Origin: Pacificimonas pallii
Lineage (GTDB): Bacteria > Pseudomonadota > Alphaproteobacteria > Sphingomonadales > Sphingomonadaceae
Length of the DNA stretch: 64,000 bases
Direction of reading: 5' to 3'
NCBI RefSeq assembly: GCF_019204005.1
Contig: NZ_JAGSPA010000002.1
Location: 124,001-188,000, forward strand
Shown here: positions 1 to 8,659 of the stretch, piece by piece
Layout: each line of letters opens with the position of its first letter
How positions within the stretch are numbered: the first letter of the stretch is position 1
Notes under the pieces: generated by a model
What the model was told of the DNA's origin: nothing
What the model saw: the letters and a program-made list of their open reading frames with translations, nothing else
The model's database searches: none
Program-made: the position numbers and the translations under genes

Positions 1-340
1 CCTTCGTCCGGCTGGGGTAGGACTGCGCACCGCCAAGTCCGCGAAAGCGTTGCAGCTGGTCAAGTTCCTGGTTTTCCAGCATGTAATGCGCAGCGTGCAG
101 GACGGGGCCAGCGTGCGGTTTGACCGCCACGCGGTCCTGCGGGCGCAGGGCATGGAAGTAAAGCGCCGTGAAGATCGCGGTCATGGACGCGCAGCTGGCC
201 TGATGGCCGCCGACCTTGATACCGTCGGGGCTTTCACGCAGATTATTGGCGTTGTGGATCGTCCATGCGGAGAGGAAGCGCAGGCGGCGCTCGATCAGTT
301 CCAGCATCTGGACGGCGTCAGCGGAAATCTTGTTCGTCAT
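1..340 (-). CDS. AceE/transketolase-like TPP enzyme, N-terminal part (cut by window)
   Basis: Only the first 113 residues are present; the rest lies off the left edge. The reading frame starts at an ATG at 338-340. The visible part resembles the N-terminal region of homodimeric pyruvate dehydrogenase E1 (AceE) and related transketolase-fold enzymes: a helix with LSAWTIHNANNLR, then GGHQAS, then KPHAGPVLHA, matching the GGHxAS and GHxSP-type stretches that contact thiamine diphosphate in AceE. It is transcribed divergently from the quinone oxidoreductase gene, sharing a 70-base gap. Whether it is a true pyruvate dehydrogenase or a paralogue acting on another 2-oxo acid or sugar cannot be judged from this fragment. 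Confidence 0.65.
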   Translation of the reverse strand, partial: MTNKISADAVQMLELIERRLRFLSAWTIHNANNLRESPDGIKVGGHQASCASMTAIFTALYFHALRPQDRVAVKPHAGPVLHAAHYMLENQELDQLQRFRGLGGAQSYPSRTK

Positions 341-410
341 GAGACAGCCCTTGACCCGAAACTGATCCTGATCGCAACAGGCTGATTGAGAGACTTTTCG
401 GGAGATGGGT

Positions 411-1382
411 ATGCGCGCGCTGATACTGGAGCGGACGGCAGCCGATTTCGCGGGTCTTTCACTACGGGATTTTCCTGTGCCTGCGCCCGCGGAAGGAGAG
501 GTGGTGGTACAGGTGAAGGCCGCTGCGGCGACTTTCGTCGACCTCCTGATGTGCGCGGGCGCGTATCAGTTCAAACCCGGACTCCCCTATGTGCTTGGCG
601 GCGATTTTTCCGGGCTGGTGGTCGGTGAAGGCACGCGCTTTGCCGCGGGCGATGCGGTGATGGGGATGAACCGGGGCGGCGCGTTTGCCACGCATATCGC
701 GGTGCCGGAGCGGCAGCTGGCACCGAAGCCGGACGCGTTCGATTTCGCGCAGGCGGCGGCGTTCGGGCAATCCTATCTGACGGCCTATGTGGCGCTGGTT
801 CGGCATGGCGGTCTGGCGGTGGGCGACTGGCTGCTGGTGCACGGTGCCAGCGGCGGTGTCGGGCTGGCCGCCGTCGACCTGGGGAGGCGCATGGGCGCGA
901 AAATAATCGCGACATCGGCGTCCGATGAGAAACTGCAACTGATCGATGCCGAATATGCACCTGACGCGCTGCTGAATATTCGCGGTGGATTTCGCGAGCG
1001 GGTCAAAGAGATAACGGGCGGCGGCGCGGATATTGTCTATGACCCTGTCGGCGCGGACGTGTTCGACGAGAGCGTGCGCTGCGTGCGTTATGGCGGCAGA
1101 TATCTGATCATTGGATTTGCAGGCGGGCGAATCCCGACGATTGCGGCCAACTATCCGCTGATCAAGGGATTCAGCCTGATCGGCGTGCGCGCGGGCGAGC
1201 ATGGGCGGCGCTTTCCGGACAAGGGCAGGGAGGACCGGATCGCGCTTTCCGAAATTGCCGCGTCCGGCGGGGTGAGCCCACATGTCCATGCGCGGTTTGC
1301 GCTGGAGGACTGGCGCGCGGCGTTTGAGATGATGAAGCGGCGCGAGCCTGTCGGCCGCGTCATATTGGAGCCGGGCCGCTGA
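411..1382 (+). CDS. NADPH:quinone oxidoreductase family protein (zinc-independent MDR)
   Basis: Medium-chain dehydrogenase/reductase of about 323 residues, the usual size of quinone oxidoreductases. The nucleotide-binding Rossmann loop is visible as HGASGGVGLAA near residue 145, followed by a NADPH-type region with TSASDEK. The structural-zinc cysteine cluster of alcohol dehydrogenases is absent, as in QOR-type members. An ATG at 405 lies in frame, but GGAG at 401-404 abuts it, whereas that GGAG sits 6 bases before the ATG at 411, so I chose 411. It probably reduces quinones or enones with NADPH in the cytoplasm. The stop TGA overlaps the proposed CTG start of the next gene, which suggests co-translation. 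Confidence 0.85.
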   Translation: MRALILERTAADFAGLSLRDFPVPAPAEGEVVVQVKAAAATFVDLLMCAGAYQFKPGLPYVLGGDFSGLVVGEGTRFAAGDAVMGMNRGGAFATHIAVPERQLAPKPDAFDFAQAAAFGQSYLTAYVALVRHGGLAVGDWLLVHGASGGVGLAAVDLGRRMGAKIIATSASDEKLQLIDAEYAPDALLNIRGGFRERVKEITGGGADIVYDPVGADVFDESVRCVRYGGRYLIIGFAGGRIPTIAANYPLIKGFSLIGVRAGEHGRRFPDKGREDRIALSEIAASGGVSPHVHARFALEDWRAAFEMMKRREPVGRVILEPGR

Positions 1383-2350
1383 AGCGTTTCCGGCCTGATC
1401 CGTTTGTGACCGTGCTGATCCTGGCGGTTGTGGCGGCGTCGCTGTTGCCGGTCGAGGGCGATCTGGCGCGCGTGATGGATATCGCCGCGTACGGCCTGAT
1501 CATGTTCATGTTCTTCTTTCATGGTGTACGCCTGCCCGGAAATGCGATTTTCAGGGCGTTCACCAACTGGCGGCTGCATGGCGGCATATTGGCGGTGACG
1601 TTCCTGCTGTTCCCGCTGGCGGGGATCGGGCTGTCGAGCCTGGCGTCGGCATGGCTGCCGGCCGGTGTCGCGGCGGGCCTGCTCTATCTGACGCTGGTAC
1701 CGTCAACGGTGCAGTCTTCGGTCGCGTTCACGGCCGCCGCGCGCGGCAATGTTGCCGCGGGCGTGGCGGCGGCGGCGACGTCGAACATCGCCGGGGTCAT
1801 CGTGACGCCGCTGCTGGTCGCGGGCCTGATGGGCGCTGCCAGTGTGGGAGCGGGCAGTGAGGGAGTTGGCGGCAATGCGACGCTGAAAGTGATTGGGCTG
1901 CTGCTGGTGCCGTTCCTGATCGGGCATCTTTCGCGGCGCTGGCTGGCGGAATGGGCGGCGGCGCGCAAATCGCTCCTGGGGATTACTGATAAGAGTGCGA
2001 TCATATTGATTGTTTATACTGCTTTTTCCGCTGCCGTGCTGCAGGGAATATGGATACAGCTTGGTCCCCCCAGTCTTGCCATTCTGGTCGCGCTGAGCCT
2101 GTTGCTGCTGGGCGCCGTCAATCTGATCTGCTGGTATGGCGGCGCACGATTTGCGCGCGAGGACCGTCTGACGTTCCTGTTCTGCGGGACGCAGAAATCG
2201 CTGGCGGCGGGGGCACCGATGGCGAGCCTGCTGTTCGCCCCCGCGCAGGTCGGCGAGCTGTTACTGCCGCTCATGATCTATCATCAGGCGCAGCTGCTGC
2301 TTGCTGCGTTCATCGCGCCCCGCCTTGCCGCGCCGCCGCAATCTCCCTGA
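1379..2350 (+). CDS. Bile acid:sodium symporter (BASS) family transporter, YfeH/SLC10A7-like, proposed CTG start
   Basis: Integral membrane protein with about nine to ten hydrophobic segments, belonging to the bacterial YfeH/SLC10A7 branch of the BASS transporters; the substrate is unknown. The first ordinary start is GTG at 1406, which has no Shine-Dalgarno and cuts off the N-terminus. Reading upstream in frame gives LKRFRPDPFV, which matches my memory of the E. coli YfeH start (M-K-x-F-R-x-x-D-P-F). The first of those codons is CTG at 1379, 8 bases after GGAG (1367-1370), and it overlaps the preceding stop as CTGA. I therefore place the start at 1379. The 3' end overlaps the convergent DJ-1 gene by 41 bases. 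Confidence 0.8.
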   Translation: MKRFRPDPFVTVLILAVVAASLLPVEGDLARVMDIAAYGLIMFMFFFHGVRLPGNAIFRAFTNWRLHGGILAVTFLLFPLAGIGLSSLASAWLPAGVAAGLLYLTLVPSTVQSSVAFTAAARGNVAAGVAAAATSNIAGVIVTPLLVAGLMGAASVGAGSEGVGGNATLKVIGLLLVPFLIGHLSRRWLAEWAAARKSLLGITDKSAIILIVYTAFSAAVLQGIWIQLGPPSLAILVALSLLLLGAVNLICWYGGARFAREDRLTFLFCGTQKSLAAGAPMASLLFAPAQVGELLLPLMIYHQAQLLLAAFIAPRLAAPPQSP

Positions 2351-3008
2351 TCTCCGCCAGGCGGTCGGCTTGACCGCGGACGCCCATGGCAGCCTCTGCC
2401 ATGTGATAGATTTCGGGCCGGGCGGTGACGGGCGTGCCGCCGCCAAGCGGAGCGGGGTCATATTCAAGGGCGAGCTGCACGACCTCAGCCACGTCGCGTC
2501 CGTGCAGTCTTTCGATGATGCGAAAGCCAAAGTCGATGCCCGCGGTGACGCCGCCGCCCGTTATGAAACGGCCGTCCTCGACCACGCGCTCTTCGACGGG
2601 GATCGCGCCGAACAGGGCAAGCTGGTCCCGCCACGCCCAGTGGCTGGTGGCGCGCCTGCCCTGCAACAGTCCAGCAGCGGCGAGGATCAGGGAGCCGGTG
2701 CAGACGCTTGTGATGAACTTCGCGGATTCGGCCTGTTTCCGCAGCCATGAGAGCACGTCCTCGTCGCGCATAAGGGCGATGCAGCCAAAGCCGCCCGGTA
2801 CGCAGATCATGTCGAGGGGCGGGCAGTCCGCCATCGTCACGGTCGGCGAGAAGCCGAGACCGAGATCGTCGACAATCGGTGACATGTCCCGGCCGATGAA
2901 ATGTAGCCTGGCCCCCGGCATGCCGCCAAGAACCTGAACCGGGCCGGTCATGTCGAGCTGGGTCATATCGGCGTAGGGCAGGAATCCAATGTGGAACGCG
3001 TCTGGCAT
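2310..3008 (-). CDS. DJ-1/PfpI family protein, isonitrile hydratase-like
   Basis: A 232-residue DJ-1/PfpI-fold protein. The nucleophile-elbow cysteine is in SVCTGSLILAAAGLL (about residue 105), followed by RATSHW and TGGGVTAGIDFG, the pattern seen in the isonitrile hydratase InhA subgroup, which hydrates isonitriles to N-formamides. Many members of this subgroup have no tested substrate, so hydratase activity is inference. The ATG is preceded by GGAGA at 7 bases. It is divergent from a GlxA-type regulator that carries the same fold, which suggests the regulator controls this enzyme. Cytoplasmic; no signal peptide. Confidence 0.8.
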   Translation of the reverse strand: MPDAFHIGFLPYADMTQLDMTGPVQVLGGMPGARLHFIGRDMSPIVDDLGLGFSPTVTMADCPPLDMICVPGGFGCIALMRDEDVLSWLRKQAESAKFITSVCTGSLILAAAGLLQGRRATSHWAWRDQLALFGAIPVEERVVEDGRFITGGGVTAGIDFGFRIIERLHGRDVAEVVQLALEYDPAPLGGGTPVTARPEIYHMAEAAMGVRGQADRLAEIREIAAARQGGAR

Positions 3009-3092
3009 GTCTGGGTCTCCATGGGATGAACATGCGCACTAGCGCAAAATCCGGCTTGGCGGGAATGACATCTGTGTTGCATAAGCTGCCAA

Positions 3093-4088
3093 ATGAAGAC
3101 GATCATTGTCGTTCCGCGTGCGTTTCAGCTGCTTGACCTGAGCGGGCCGGCGTCGGTCTTTGGCGCGAGCGCGCAGGGACGAGGCGCCGACGACCGGGTC
3201 ATCGCGGCATCGCAGGACGGCGGGCTGGTGACGTCGAGCTGCGGCGTCGCCGTGCAATCCACCGCGTTCGCCGATATCGAAGTCTGTGCCGGCGACATTG
3301 TGCTGGTTGCGGGCGGCGGTGCGCGCGGGATGGAGGCCCTGATGCGGGATGAGGCCGCGGGCACCTGGTTCCGCGCGGCGGCAAGGGTCGCGAAACGGCA
3401 TGGGTCCATCTGCAGCGGTGCCTTTGCCTTGGCGGAATGGGGGATGCTCGACAGGCACCGGGTGACGACGCACTGGCGAAAAACCGCGAAACTGGCGGAA
3501 ACTTATCCCGAGATCGACATCGATCGTGAAGCGATGTTCGTCGAGGAGGGGCGCTTGTGGACCTCCGCCGGGGTGACGGCGGGTATCGACATGGCGCTTG
3601 CCATGGTCGAGCGGGATCATGGGTCCGGGCTGGCCAACATGATCGCGCAAAGGCTGGTGCTGTCGGTCAGGCGGCCGGGGTATCAGTCGCAATATTCGCC
3701 GCTGCTGAAGGCGCAGGCGGATACGCGCTATGCCGGGCTGATCGGGTGGATATCGGCCAATCTGGACGCGGCGCTGGAGGTCGATGTGCTGGCGGCGCGG
3801 GCGGGCGAGACGCCGCGCAGTTTCCACCGCCACTTCCGCGCGGCGACGGGGAAGACACCCGGCGCATTCGTCGCGGCCGCACGGCTCGACCGGGCACGGC
3901 AATTGCTGGCGGAGGGGCGCTCCGTCAAGGCGGCGGCGGGCCTGTGCGGCTATGCCTCGCACGCGCAGTTTTCACGCAAATTCAGCGCATCCTTTGGCGT
4001 CGCGCCAAGCACCTACCGTGCGATGCACGCTACTGCGTCTGCACCTCCTCGGCCGTCATCCGATAGCCGCCGCCAAGAAAGGCGATGA
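3093..4088 (+). CDS. GlxA family transcriptional regulator (DJ-1/PfpI sensor + AraC DNA-binding domain)
   Basis: A 331-residue two-domain regulator. Residues 1-190 form a DJ-1/PfpI-like domain with GSICSGAFALAEWGML and SAGVTAGIDM; residues about 215-320 are an AraC/XylS domain with two helix-turn-helices, ending in LCGYASHAQFSRKFSASFG, a typical second HTH. GlxA-type proteins activate catabolic genes in response to small nitrogenous or aldehyde ligands. The 84-base gap shared with the divergent DJ-1 enzyme is the probable operator region; a weak TTGGCG-17-GCATAA is visible at 3056-3084. The last 59 bases overlap the convergent glycosidase gene. Confidence 0.85.
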   Translation: MKTIIVVPRAFQLLDLSGPASVFGASAQGRGADDRVIAASQDGGLVTSSCGVAVQSTAFADIEVCAGDIVLVAGGGARGMEALMRDEAAGTWFRAAARVAKRHGSICSGAFALAEWGMLDRHRVTTHWRKTAKLAETYPEIDIDREAMFVEEGRLWTSAGVTAGIDMALAMVERDHGSGLANMIAQRLVLSVRRPGYQSQYSPLLKAQADTRYAGLIGWISANLDAALEVDVLAARAGETPRSFHRHFRAATGKTPGAFVAAARLDRARQLLAEGRSVKAAAGLCGYASHAQFSRKFSASFGVAPSTYRAMHATASAPPRPSSDSRRQERR

Positions 4089-5061
4089 CTTCGCGCGCGG
4101 CGGGATGGTCGAAGGCGGCGTATTTCCGGGTCAGGCCCTCGCGGTTCACGCGTTCGATGCCCGCGTCCTGCAATGAAAGGACATCGGACAGGAGCGCCTC
4201 CGCGAGCGGGCCGGGATAAAGCGCCTGCGCGGCCGTGCGCATTTCGGTCAGATAGTCATAATCCGCGCCCTGGCGGTATGCTGCGGCGAGCGTGGCGGCG
4301 GGGAGCAGGCTGAGGTGCGGTTGCAGGGCCGGGTTGATGAAGTGACGCTGGACCTGTCCCGTGAGGGCGCCGCGCCCGGTCATGCCGCGCAGGTGCAGAT
4401 GCGCCGACATTCGGGGGCCGTCATTGACCGGATAATTGTCCCACAGGGTCGGTTCGCGGCCAAGCTGCCGCGTGACGCGGGCGATATGCCCAAGCGTATA
4501 TTCGCGGCTGCAGACCTCTGGCCCGGTCCAGAAAATCTCGACGCAGTTCGGTAGCAGCCCGGCGAGGGTTTCCAGATAGGCATCCGGGCGCCGACCGAAG
4601 GCGCGGTCCAGAACAGGGTCGTCGCTGTAATAGCTGGGGCAGGTCAGGAACTTGGCGTCGGTGGCTTTTGCGGCTTCTGAAACAATATCCGCCTGAATTT
4701 CGGCGAGATCGGGAATGTCCCCCTTCATGTCGTCGAACAGGATCGCGAAATCATCGAGACCGAAGGCGGAGAGCGTTTCCACCTGCCGGCGGAGCTGTGC
4801 GCGGCCCTTCGGAGTCCAGTCGAGATGCAGTTCGAACGGGCTGAGACCGATGCCGAAGCGGACGCCAGCGTCGCGGCAGGCGGCGGCGAACGTCCTGATG
4901 TCCGCGGCCTCCTCGGCCGGATGGTCCCGCGCCCAATCGCGGCGCAGATAAGCATCGGCCTTGGGGGCGTAGAGGAACGAGCCGTAGCCATAGGGCGCCA
5001 GCGTGCGCATGACATGGGCGCGATCCCCCCACGACCAGGGTGTGCCGAAATAGCCCTCCAC
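4030..5061 (-). CDS. GH84-like beta-N-acetylglucosaminidase domain protein
   Basis: About 343 residues matching the catalytic barrel of glycoside hydrolase family 84 (O-GlcNAcase/hyaluronidase-like). The start reads M/V-EGYFGTPWSW, the family's first strand (usually G-x-V-E-G-F/Y-Y/F-G). FAILFDDMKGD carries the adjacent aspartates D110 and D111, the catalytic pair of the family's substrate-assisted mechanism. The barrel continues with LTCPSYYSD, IFWTGPEV and TLWDNYPVNDG. There is no signal peptide, so it appears cytoplasmic. The start is GTG at 5061; no other start codon exists before an in-frame stop at about 5107. It lies 28 bases after tesB on the same strand, with no sugar-metabolism neighbours. 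Family assignment is firm; the substrate is inferred. Confidence 0.8.
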   Translation of the reverse strand: MEGYFGTPWSWGDRAHVMRTLAPYGYGSFLYAPKADAYLRRDWARDHPAEEAADIRTFAAACRDAGVRFGIGLSPFELHLDWTPKGRAQLRRQVETLSAFGLDDFAILFDDMKGDIPDLAEIQADIVSEAAKATDAKFLTCPSYYSDDPVLDRAFGRRPDAYLETLAGLLPNCVEIFWTGPEVCSREYTLGHIARVTRQLGREPTLWDNYPVNDGPRMSAHLHLRGMTGRGALTGQVQRHFINPALQPHLSLLPAATLAAAYRQGADYDYLTEMRTAAQALYPGPLAEALLSDVLSLQDAGIERVNREGLTRKYAAFDHPAAREVIAFLGGGYRMTAEEVQTQ

Positions 5062-5089
5062 AATCCCAAGGGGCGGGGCAGTGGTGGCA

Positions 5090-5968
5090 CTACCCTCGCG
5101 GACGGATCAGGCCCTCTTGCGCGACGGACGCGACCAGCACACCCTCGCGGTTGTAGATCGAACCGCGATTGAGGCCGCGTGCGCCGCTCGCACGGGGGGA
5201 ATCCTGCACATAAAGCAGCCATTCGTCAGCCTTGAAGGGTGCGTGGAACCACAGGGCGTGATCGAGGCTGGCGACCTGTACCTCGCCGGTGAACCATTGC
5301 AGCCCGTGCGGACGCTGGCATGTCGATAGCAGCGACATGTCGCTGGCATAGGCAAGCAGGCAGCGATGCACGGCCTGATCGTCCGGTACGGTCCCCTGCA
5401 CGCGGAACCAGATGTTCTGCGCGGGCTCCCGGCCTTCACCGGGCGGCGAAGGATCGACGCGGCGGAAATCGATGGAGCGTTCGCGCGTGAAGCGGTCGCG
5501 GAACTGCGCGGGGACCATATGTGCGAAGCTTTCGCGCCACTGCGTTTCCGGCATCAGGTCTTCGGGAGCGGGCACGTCGGGCATGTCGAACTGATGTTCA
5601 TAACCCTCTTCGGCAATCTGGAAGCTGACGGCCATGTTGAAGATCGGACGCCCGTTCTGGATGGCGACAACGCGGCGGGTCGAAAAGCTCTTGCCATCGC
5701 GGTCGCGCTCCACCTGGTAGATGACGGGGACGTCAATGGCACCGGGACGCATGAAATAGGCGTGCAGCGAATGGGCGGTGCGGTCGTCGGCGACGGTTCG
5801 ACTGGCGGCGACAAGCGCCTGGGCGATGACCTGGCCGCCGAACAGGCGGAACTCGGCGTCGGCGGTGTTCTGGCCGCGGAACAGGTTCTCCTCGATGCGT
5901 TCAAGGTCGAGCACGTCCAGAAGCTCGGTCACCAGTTCCCTGGGTGTTTCGGGAAGTTCCTTGCTCAC
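5090..5968 (-). CDS. tesB: Acyl-CoA thioesterase II (TesB)
   Basis: A 292-residue protein, the normal length for the double hot-dog thioesterase TesB, which hydrolyses acyl-CoA to free acid and CoA in the cytoplasm. Visible family features are ENLFRGQN near residue 27, FGGQVIAQALVAASRTV, and HSLHAYFMRPG in the first hot-dog, with SLDHALWFHAPFKADEW in the second containing the conserved aspartate and a PF-type segment. The GTG start overlaps the stop of the epimerase gene as GTGA, so the two are translationally coupled. Coupling of a thioesterase with methylmalonyl-CoA epimerase fits acyl-CoA catabolism. Confidence 0.92.
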   Translation of the reverse strand: MSKELPETPRELVTELLDVLDLERIEENLFRGQNTADAEFRLFGGQVIAQALVAASRTVADDRTAHSLHAYFMRPGAIDVPVIYQVERDRDGKSFSTRRVVAIQNGRPIFNMAVSFQIAEEGYEHQFDMPDVPAPEDLMPETQWRESFAHMVPAQFRDRFTRERSIDFRRVDPSPPGEGREPAQNIWFRVQGTVPDDQAVHRCLLAYASDMSLLSTCQRPHGLQWFTGEVQVASLDHALWFHAPFKADEWLLYVQDSPRASGARGLNRGSIYNREGVLVASVAQEGLIRPRG

Positions 5969-6390
5969 GCGTGCATATCCTCCGGCGTTTCCATCAACTC
6001 GATCAGGACGCCGCCCATATCCCTTGGATGCACGAAAATGATTGGCGTGCCGTGCGCGCCGATGCGGGGCTCGCCGGTGCCGAGAATTGTCGCGCCCTTC
6101 GCGCGCATCTCGTCACGGGCGGCAATGATGTCGTCAACCTCGAAGCAGACATGATGCTGTCCGCCCGCGGGATTCTTTTTCAGAAATCCGTGAATGGGGC
6201 TGTCATCGCCGAGCGGTTCGATGAGTTCGATCTGGCTGTTCGCGACGTCGACGAAGCAGACGCGGACGCCCTGTTCCGGCAGGTTGAATGGCTCGTGAAT
6301 CCTGGTCGCGCCGAGAATGTCGCGGTAGAGTTTTATGCTGTCGTCGATTGAGGGTGTTGCCACGCCAACGTGGTTCAGGCGACCGATCAT
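5965..6390 (-). CDS. mce: Methylmalonyl-CoA epimerase
   Basis: A 141-residue vicinal-oxygen-chelate (glyoxalase-fold) protein with two beta-alpha-beta-beta-beta modules. LNHVGVATPSIDDSIKLY opens the first module and GGQHHVCFEVDDI the second; the histidines and glutamates in these segments bind the divalent metal in characterised epimerases. It interconverts (S)- and (R)-methylmalonyl-CoA in the propionyl-CoA to succinyl-CoA pathway. The mutase and carboxylase genes are not in this window. The ATG at 6390 is followed 4 bases before the stop by the tesB start, forming a two-gene unit. Confidence 0.9.
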   Translation of the reverse strand: MIGRLNHVGVATPSIDDSIKLYRDILGATRIHEPFNLPEQGVRVCFVDVANSQIELIEPLGDDSPIHGFLKKNPAGGQHHVCFEVDDIIAARDEMRAKGATILGTGEPRIGAHGTPIIFVHPRDMGGVLIELMETPEDMHA

Positions 6391-6438
6391 GCGCCGGGGT
6401 CCTTCCTGTATCGCAATTTGAGACTGTCTGCGCCCGCT

Positions 6439-6900
6439 TTAGGAACCCCGCTTCACACGCACAAGCGCAGCATCGAGCGCGGAGAGAAAGCGCGAGCGAT
6501 CCTCCTTTCGAAACGGCGGCGGGCCGCCAATATTCGCTGTCTCCGCCCCGGCGCGAAGATCGGCCATGATGGCGCGGGTTGCGACGGCGGCGCCGATGCT
6601 GCCCTCGGTGAAAGGCTTGCCATTATTGCCGATGACCGTTGCGCCCGCCTTCAGACAGCGATCCGCCAGCAGGATGTCGGAAGTCGTGACAACGGATTTC
6701 GCGTCCGCCTTTTCCGCGATCCAGTCGTCAGCGGCGTCGAAGCCGTCACTGACCACCTGGAGCGACAGCAGCGGATGGTCGGGGAGCCGCAGGAACTGGT
6801 TGGCGACGATGGTGACAGGCACATCATGCCGCCACGCGACCTTATAGATTTCGTCCTTCACCGGGCAGGCATCGGCATCGACGAGGATACGCACGGTCAT
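6439..6900 (-). CDS. YaiI/YqxD (DUF188) family protein
   Basis: A 153-residue member of the YaiI/YqxD family, a PIN-like fold of unproven function. The family start [19 protein letters not shown] is present, along with DADDWI-type acidic residues and [14 protein letters not shown] and [13 protein letters not shown] near the end. The open frame extends 15 residues further up, but the ATG at 6900 matches the family start and overlaps the stop of the upstream M23 gene as ATGA, so I use it. Possibly a nuclease by fold; no experimental role is known to me. Confidence 0.88.
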   Translation of the reverse strand: MTVRILVDADACPVKDEIYKVAWRHDVPVTIVANQFLRLPDHPLLSLQVVSDGFDAADDWIAEKADAKSVVTTSDILLADRCLKAGATVIGNNGKPFTEGSIGAAVATRAIMADLRAGAETANIGGPPPFRKEDRSRFLSALDAALVRVKRGS

Positions 6901-7562
6901 TGCGTCATGAAGGCAGGATAGGGGTCTACGGGCTCGCCTTTCCACCAGCTTTTATCCGGACCGAGTTTCTCAATCGCAAAATGCAGATGCGGCGCATCGT
7001 CGTCGGCATTTCCGGTTGAGCCCACCGTGCCGATCACCTGGCCGCGACGCACCGATTCGCCCTCGGCAATCCCTTCGGCGCGGGTGTCGAGATGGGCGTA
7101 ATAATACACCCAGGTCTCGGTGGGGTCGAACTGATAGATGGTGATGCCGCCCCGGTCCGAATCGAAGAATTTCACCAGGACGCCGTCATCGACCGCCACA
7201 ACGGGTGTGCCGCGTTCAGCCATGAAATCAAGCGCCCTGTGCGCACGGCCATTGCCGCGCGCATCATCGAATTGCGGCGTCAGTTCAGTCACGTCATAGC
7301 CAAGCACAGGGATGGCGAGTTGTTTTTCAACCAGTTCGGTGACCGCTGGGCTGGACGGCGTGAAAACCATATCCTCGGGCGTGTCCCCCAGGGGAATCTC
7401 CATGGATGGTGATGTCGGCGAGGCGGCGGGCGCGGCCTGTACCGATTCGGCCTGCGGCGCGGCCGAATCGGCGCGTTTATAAAGAAACAGCCAGGCTGCG
7501 CTTGTCGCAAGCGCCGTCAGGAGAGCTGTCGCCAGCATGATTCCAAGTGTTCTCATCATCAT
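6897..7562 (-). CDS. M23 family peptidase (LytM-like), membrane-anchored
   Basis: About 221 residues: an N-terminal hydrophobic segment (residues 5-27) that acts as an uncleaved anchor or signal, an Ala/Pro-rich linker, and a C-terminal LytM domain. HRALDF (H108, D112) and APHLHF supply the zinc ligands and catalytic histidine, so the enzyme looks active; such enzymes cut peptidoglycan cross-bridges in the periplasm. The open frame runs up to 7751, but that would overlap the divergent SPFH gene and precede the hydrophobic segment with unlikely sequence. Three ATGs stand in tandem at 7562, 7559 and 7556; I chose the first. Its stop overlaps the YaiI start. Confidence 0.85.
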   Translation of the reverse strand: MMMRTLGIMLATALLTALATSAAWLFLYKRADSAAPQAESVQAAPAASPTSPSMEIPLGDTPEDMVFTPSSPAVTELVEKQLAIPVLGYDVTELTPQFDDARGNGRAHRALDFMAERGTPVVAVDDGVLVKFFDSDRGGITIYQFDPTETWVYYYAHLDTRAEGIAEGESVRRGQVIGTVGSTGNADDDAPHLHFAIEKLGPDKSWWKGEPVDPYPAFMTQ

Positions 7563-7686
7563 GCATGTCTGACGCGGAATAAGTTCGGCGGCAAGCGTGC
7601 CAGATGCCCGCATGCGATCTTTAAGTGCATTCCAACGCCGCAACGGGCATACTCGTCGCATAATATGCTGTTGAGGAGCAGACCCT

Positions 7687-8655
7687 ATGTTTGAAGCCGC
7701 CAGTATCGTCTCGATCCTATTGGTGATCGCGGTCGTCGTCGCGCTGTTCAAGGCGGTGGTCGTCGTTCGCCAAGGCTATGAATACACGCTGGAAAGACTG
7801 GGCCGGTACACCCAGACGCTGACGCCTGGCTTCTCCCTTCTCATTCCCTTTATCGACCGTGTCGGCCGTAAGGTGAACATGATGGAGCAGGTGCTGGATA
7901 TTCCGGGACAGGAGATCATCACCAAGGACAATGCGATGATCTCTACCGACGGGGTGGTGTTCTTTCAGGTGCTGGACGCCGCCAAGGCGGCCTATGAGGT
8001 GTCCGACCTGTACAATGCCATCCTGAACCTGACGACAACCAATCTGAGGACGGTGATGGGGTCGATGGACCTGGATGAAACGCTGTCGAAGCGCGATGAA
8101 ATCAACGCCCGCCTGTTGCTGGTGATCGACGAGGCAACGGGCGTCTGGGGCGTCAAGGTCACGCGCGTCGAAGTGAAAGACATCCGGCCACCGCAGGATA
8201 TCGTCAACGCCATGGGGCGCCAGATGAAGGCGGAACGCGAGAAGCGTGCGACGATTCTGGACGCCGAAGGCCAGCGCCAGTCGGAGATCCTGAAGGCCGA
8301 GGGTGAAAAGGCCGCGCAGATTCTGGAAGCTGAAGGCCGCCGCGAAGCCGCCTTTCGCGATGCCGAGGCCCGTGAGCGCGAGGCGCAGGCGGAAGCCGAG
8401 GCGACACGCGCCGTTTCGGAGGCCATCGCGGCGGGCGATTCGCAGGCGATCAACTACTTCATCGCGCAGAAATATGTTGAAACCATGTCGGACTTCGCCC
8501 GGTCGCCAAATGCGAAGACGATCTTCCTGCCGCTGGAGGCGACCAGCCTGGCCGGAACGATCGGCGGTATTGGCGAACTGGTAAAATCGGTTGGCAGGGA
8601 TAGCGGCGGTAGCAGCGCGAACACACCCGTACCGCGGACACGCCGGGAGGACTGA
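7687..8655 (+). CDS. SPFH/Band 7 (stomatin/QmcA-like) membrane protein
   Basis: A 322-residue stomatin-type protein: one N-terminal transmembrane helix (residues 5-27), the SPFH domain containing [21 protein letters not shown], and a long Ala/Glu-rich coiled coil (about 180-250) with [18 protein letters not shown]. Such proteins oligomerise into membrane cages or microdomains and modulate proteases and membrane organisation. GAGGAG at 7673-7678 precedes the ATG. The next gene, an NfeD protein, starts 4 bases after the stop; SPFH-NfeD pairing is a conserved two-gene unit and NfeD is thought to cap or stabilise the SPFH assembly. Confidence 0.92.
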   Translation: MFEAASIVSILLVIAVVVALFKAVVVVRQGYEYTLERLGRYTQTLTPGFSLLIPFIDRVGRKVNMMEQVLDIPGQEIITKDNAMISTDGVVFFQVLDAAKAAYEVSDLYNAILNLTTTNLRTVMGSMDLDETLSKRDEINARLLLVIDEATGVWGVKVTRVEVKDIRPPQDIVNAMGRQMKAEREKRATILDAEGQRQSEILKAEGEKAAQILEAEGRREAAFRDAEAREREAQAEAEATRAVSEAIAAGDSQAINYFIAQKYVETMSDFARSPNAKTIFLPLEATSLAGTIGGIGELVKSVGRDSGGSSANTPVPRTRRED

Positions 8656-8659
8656 TCCG

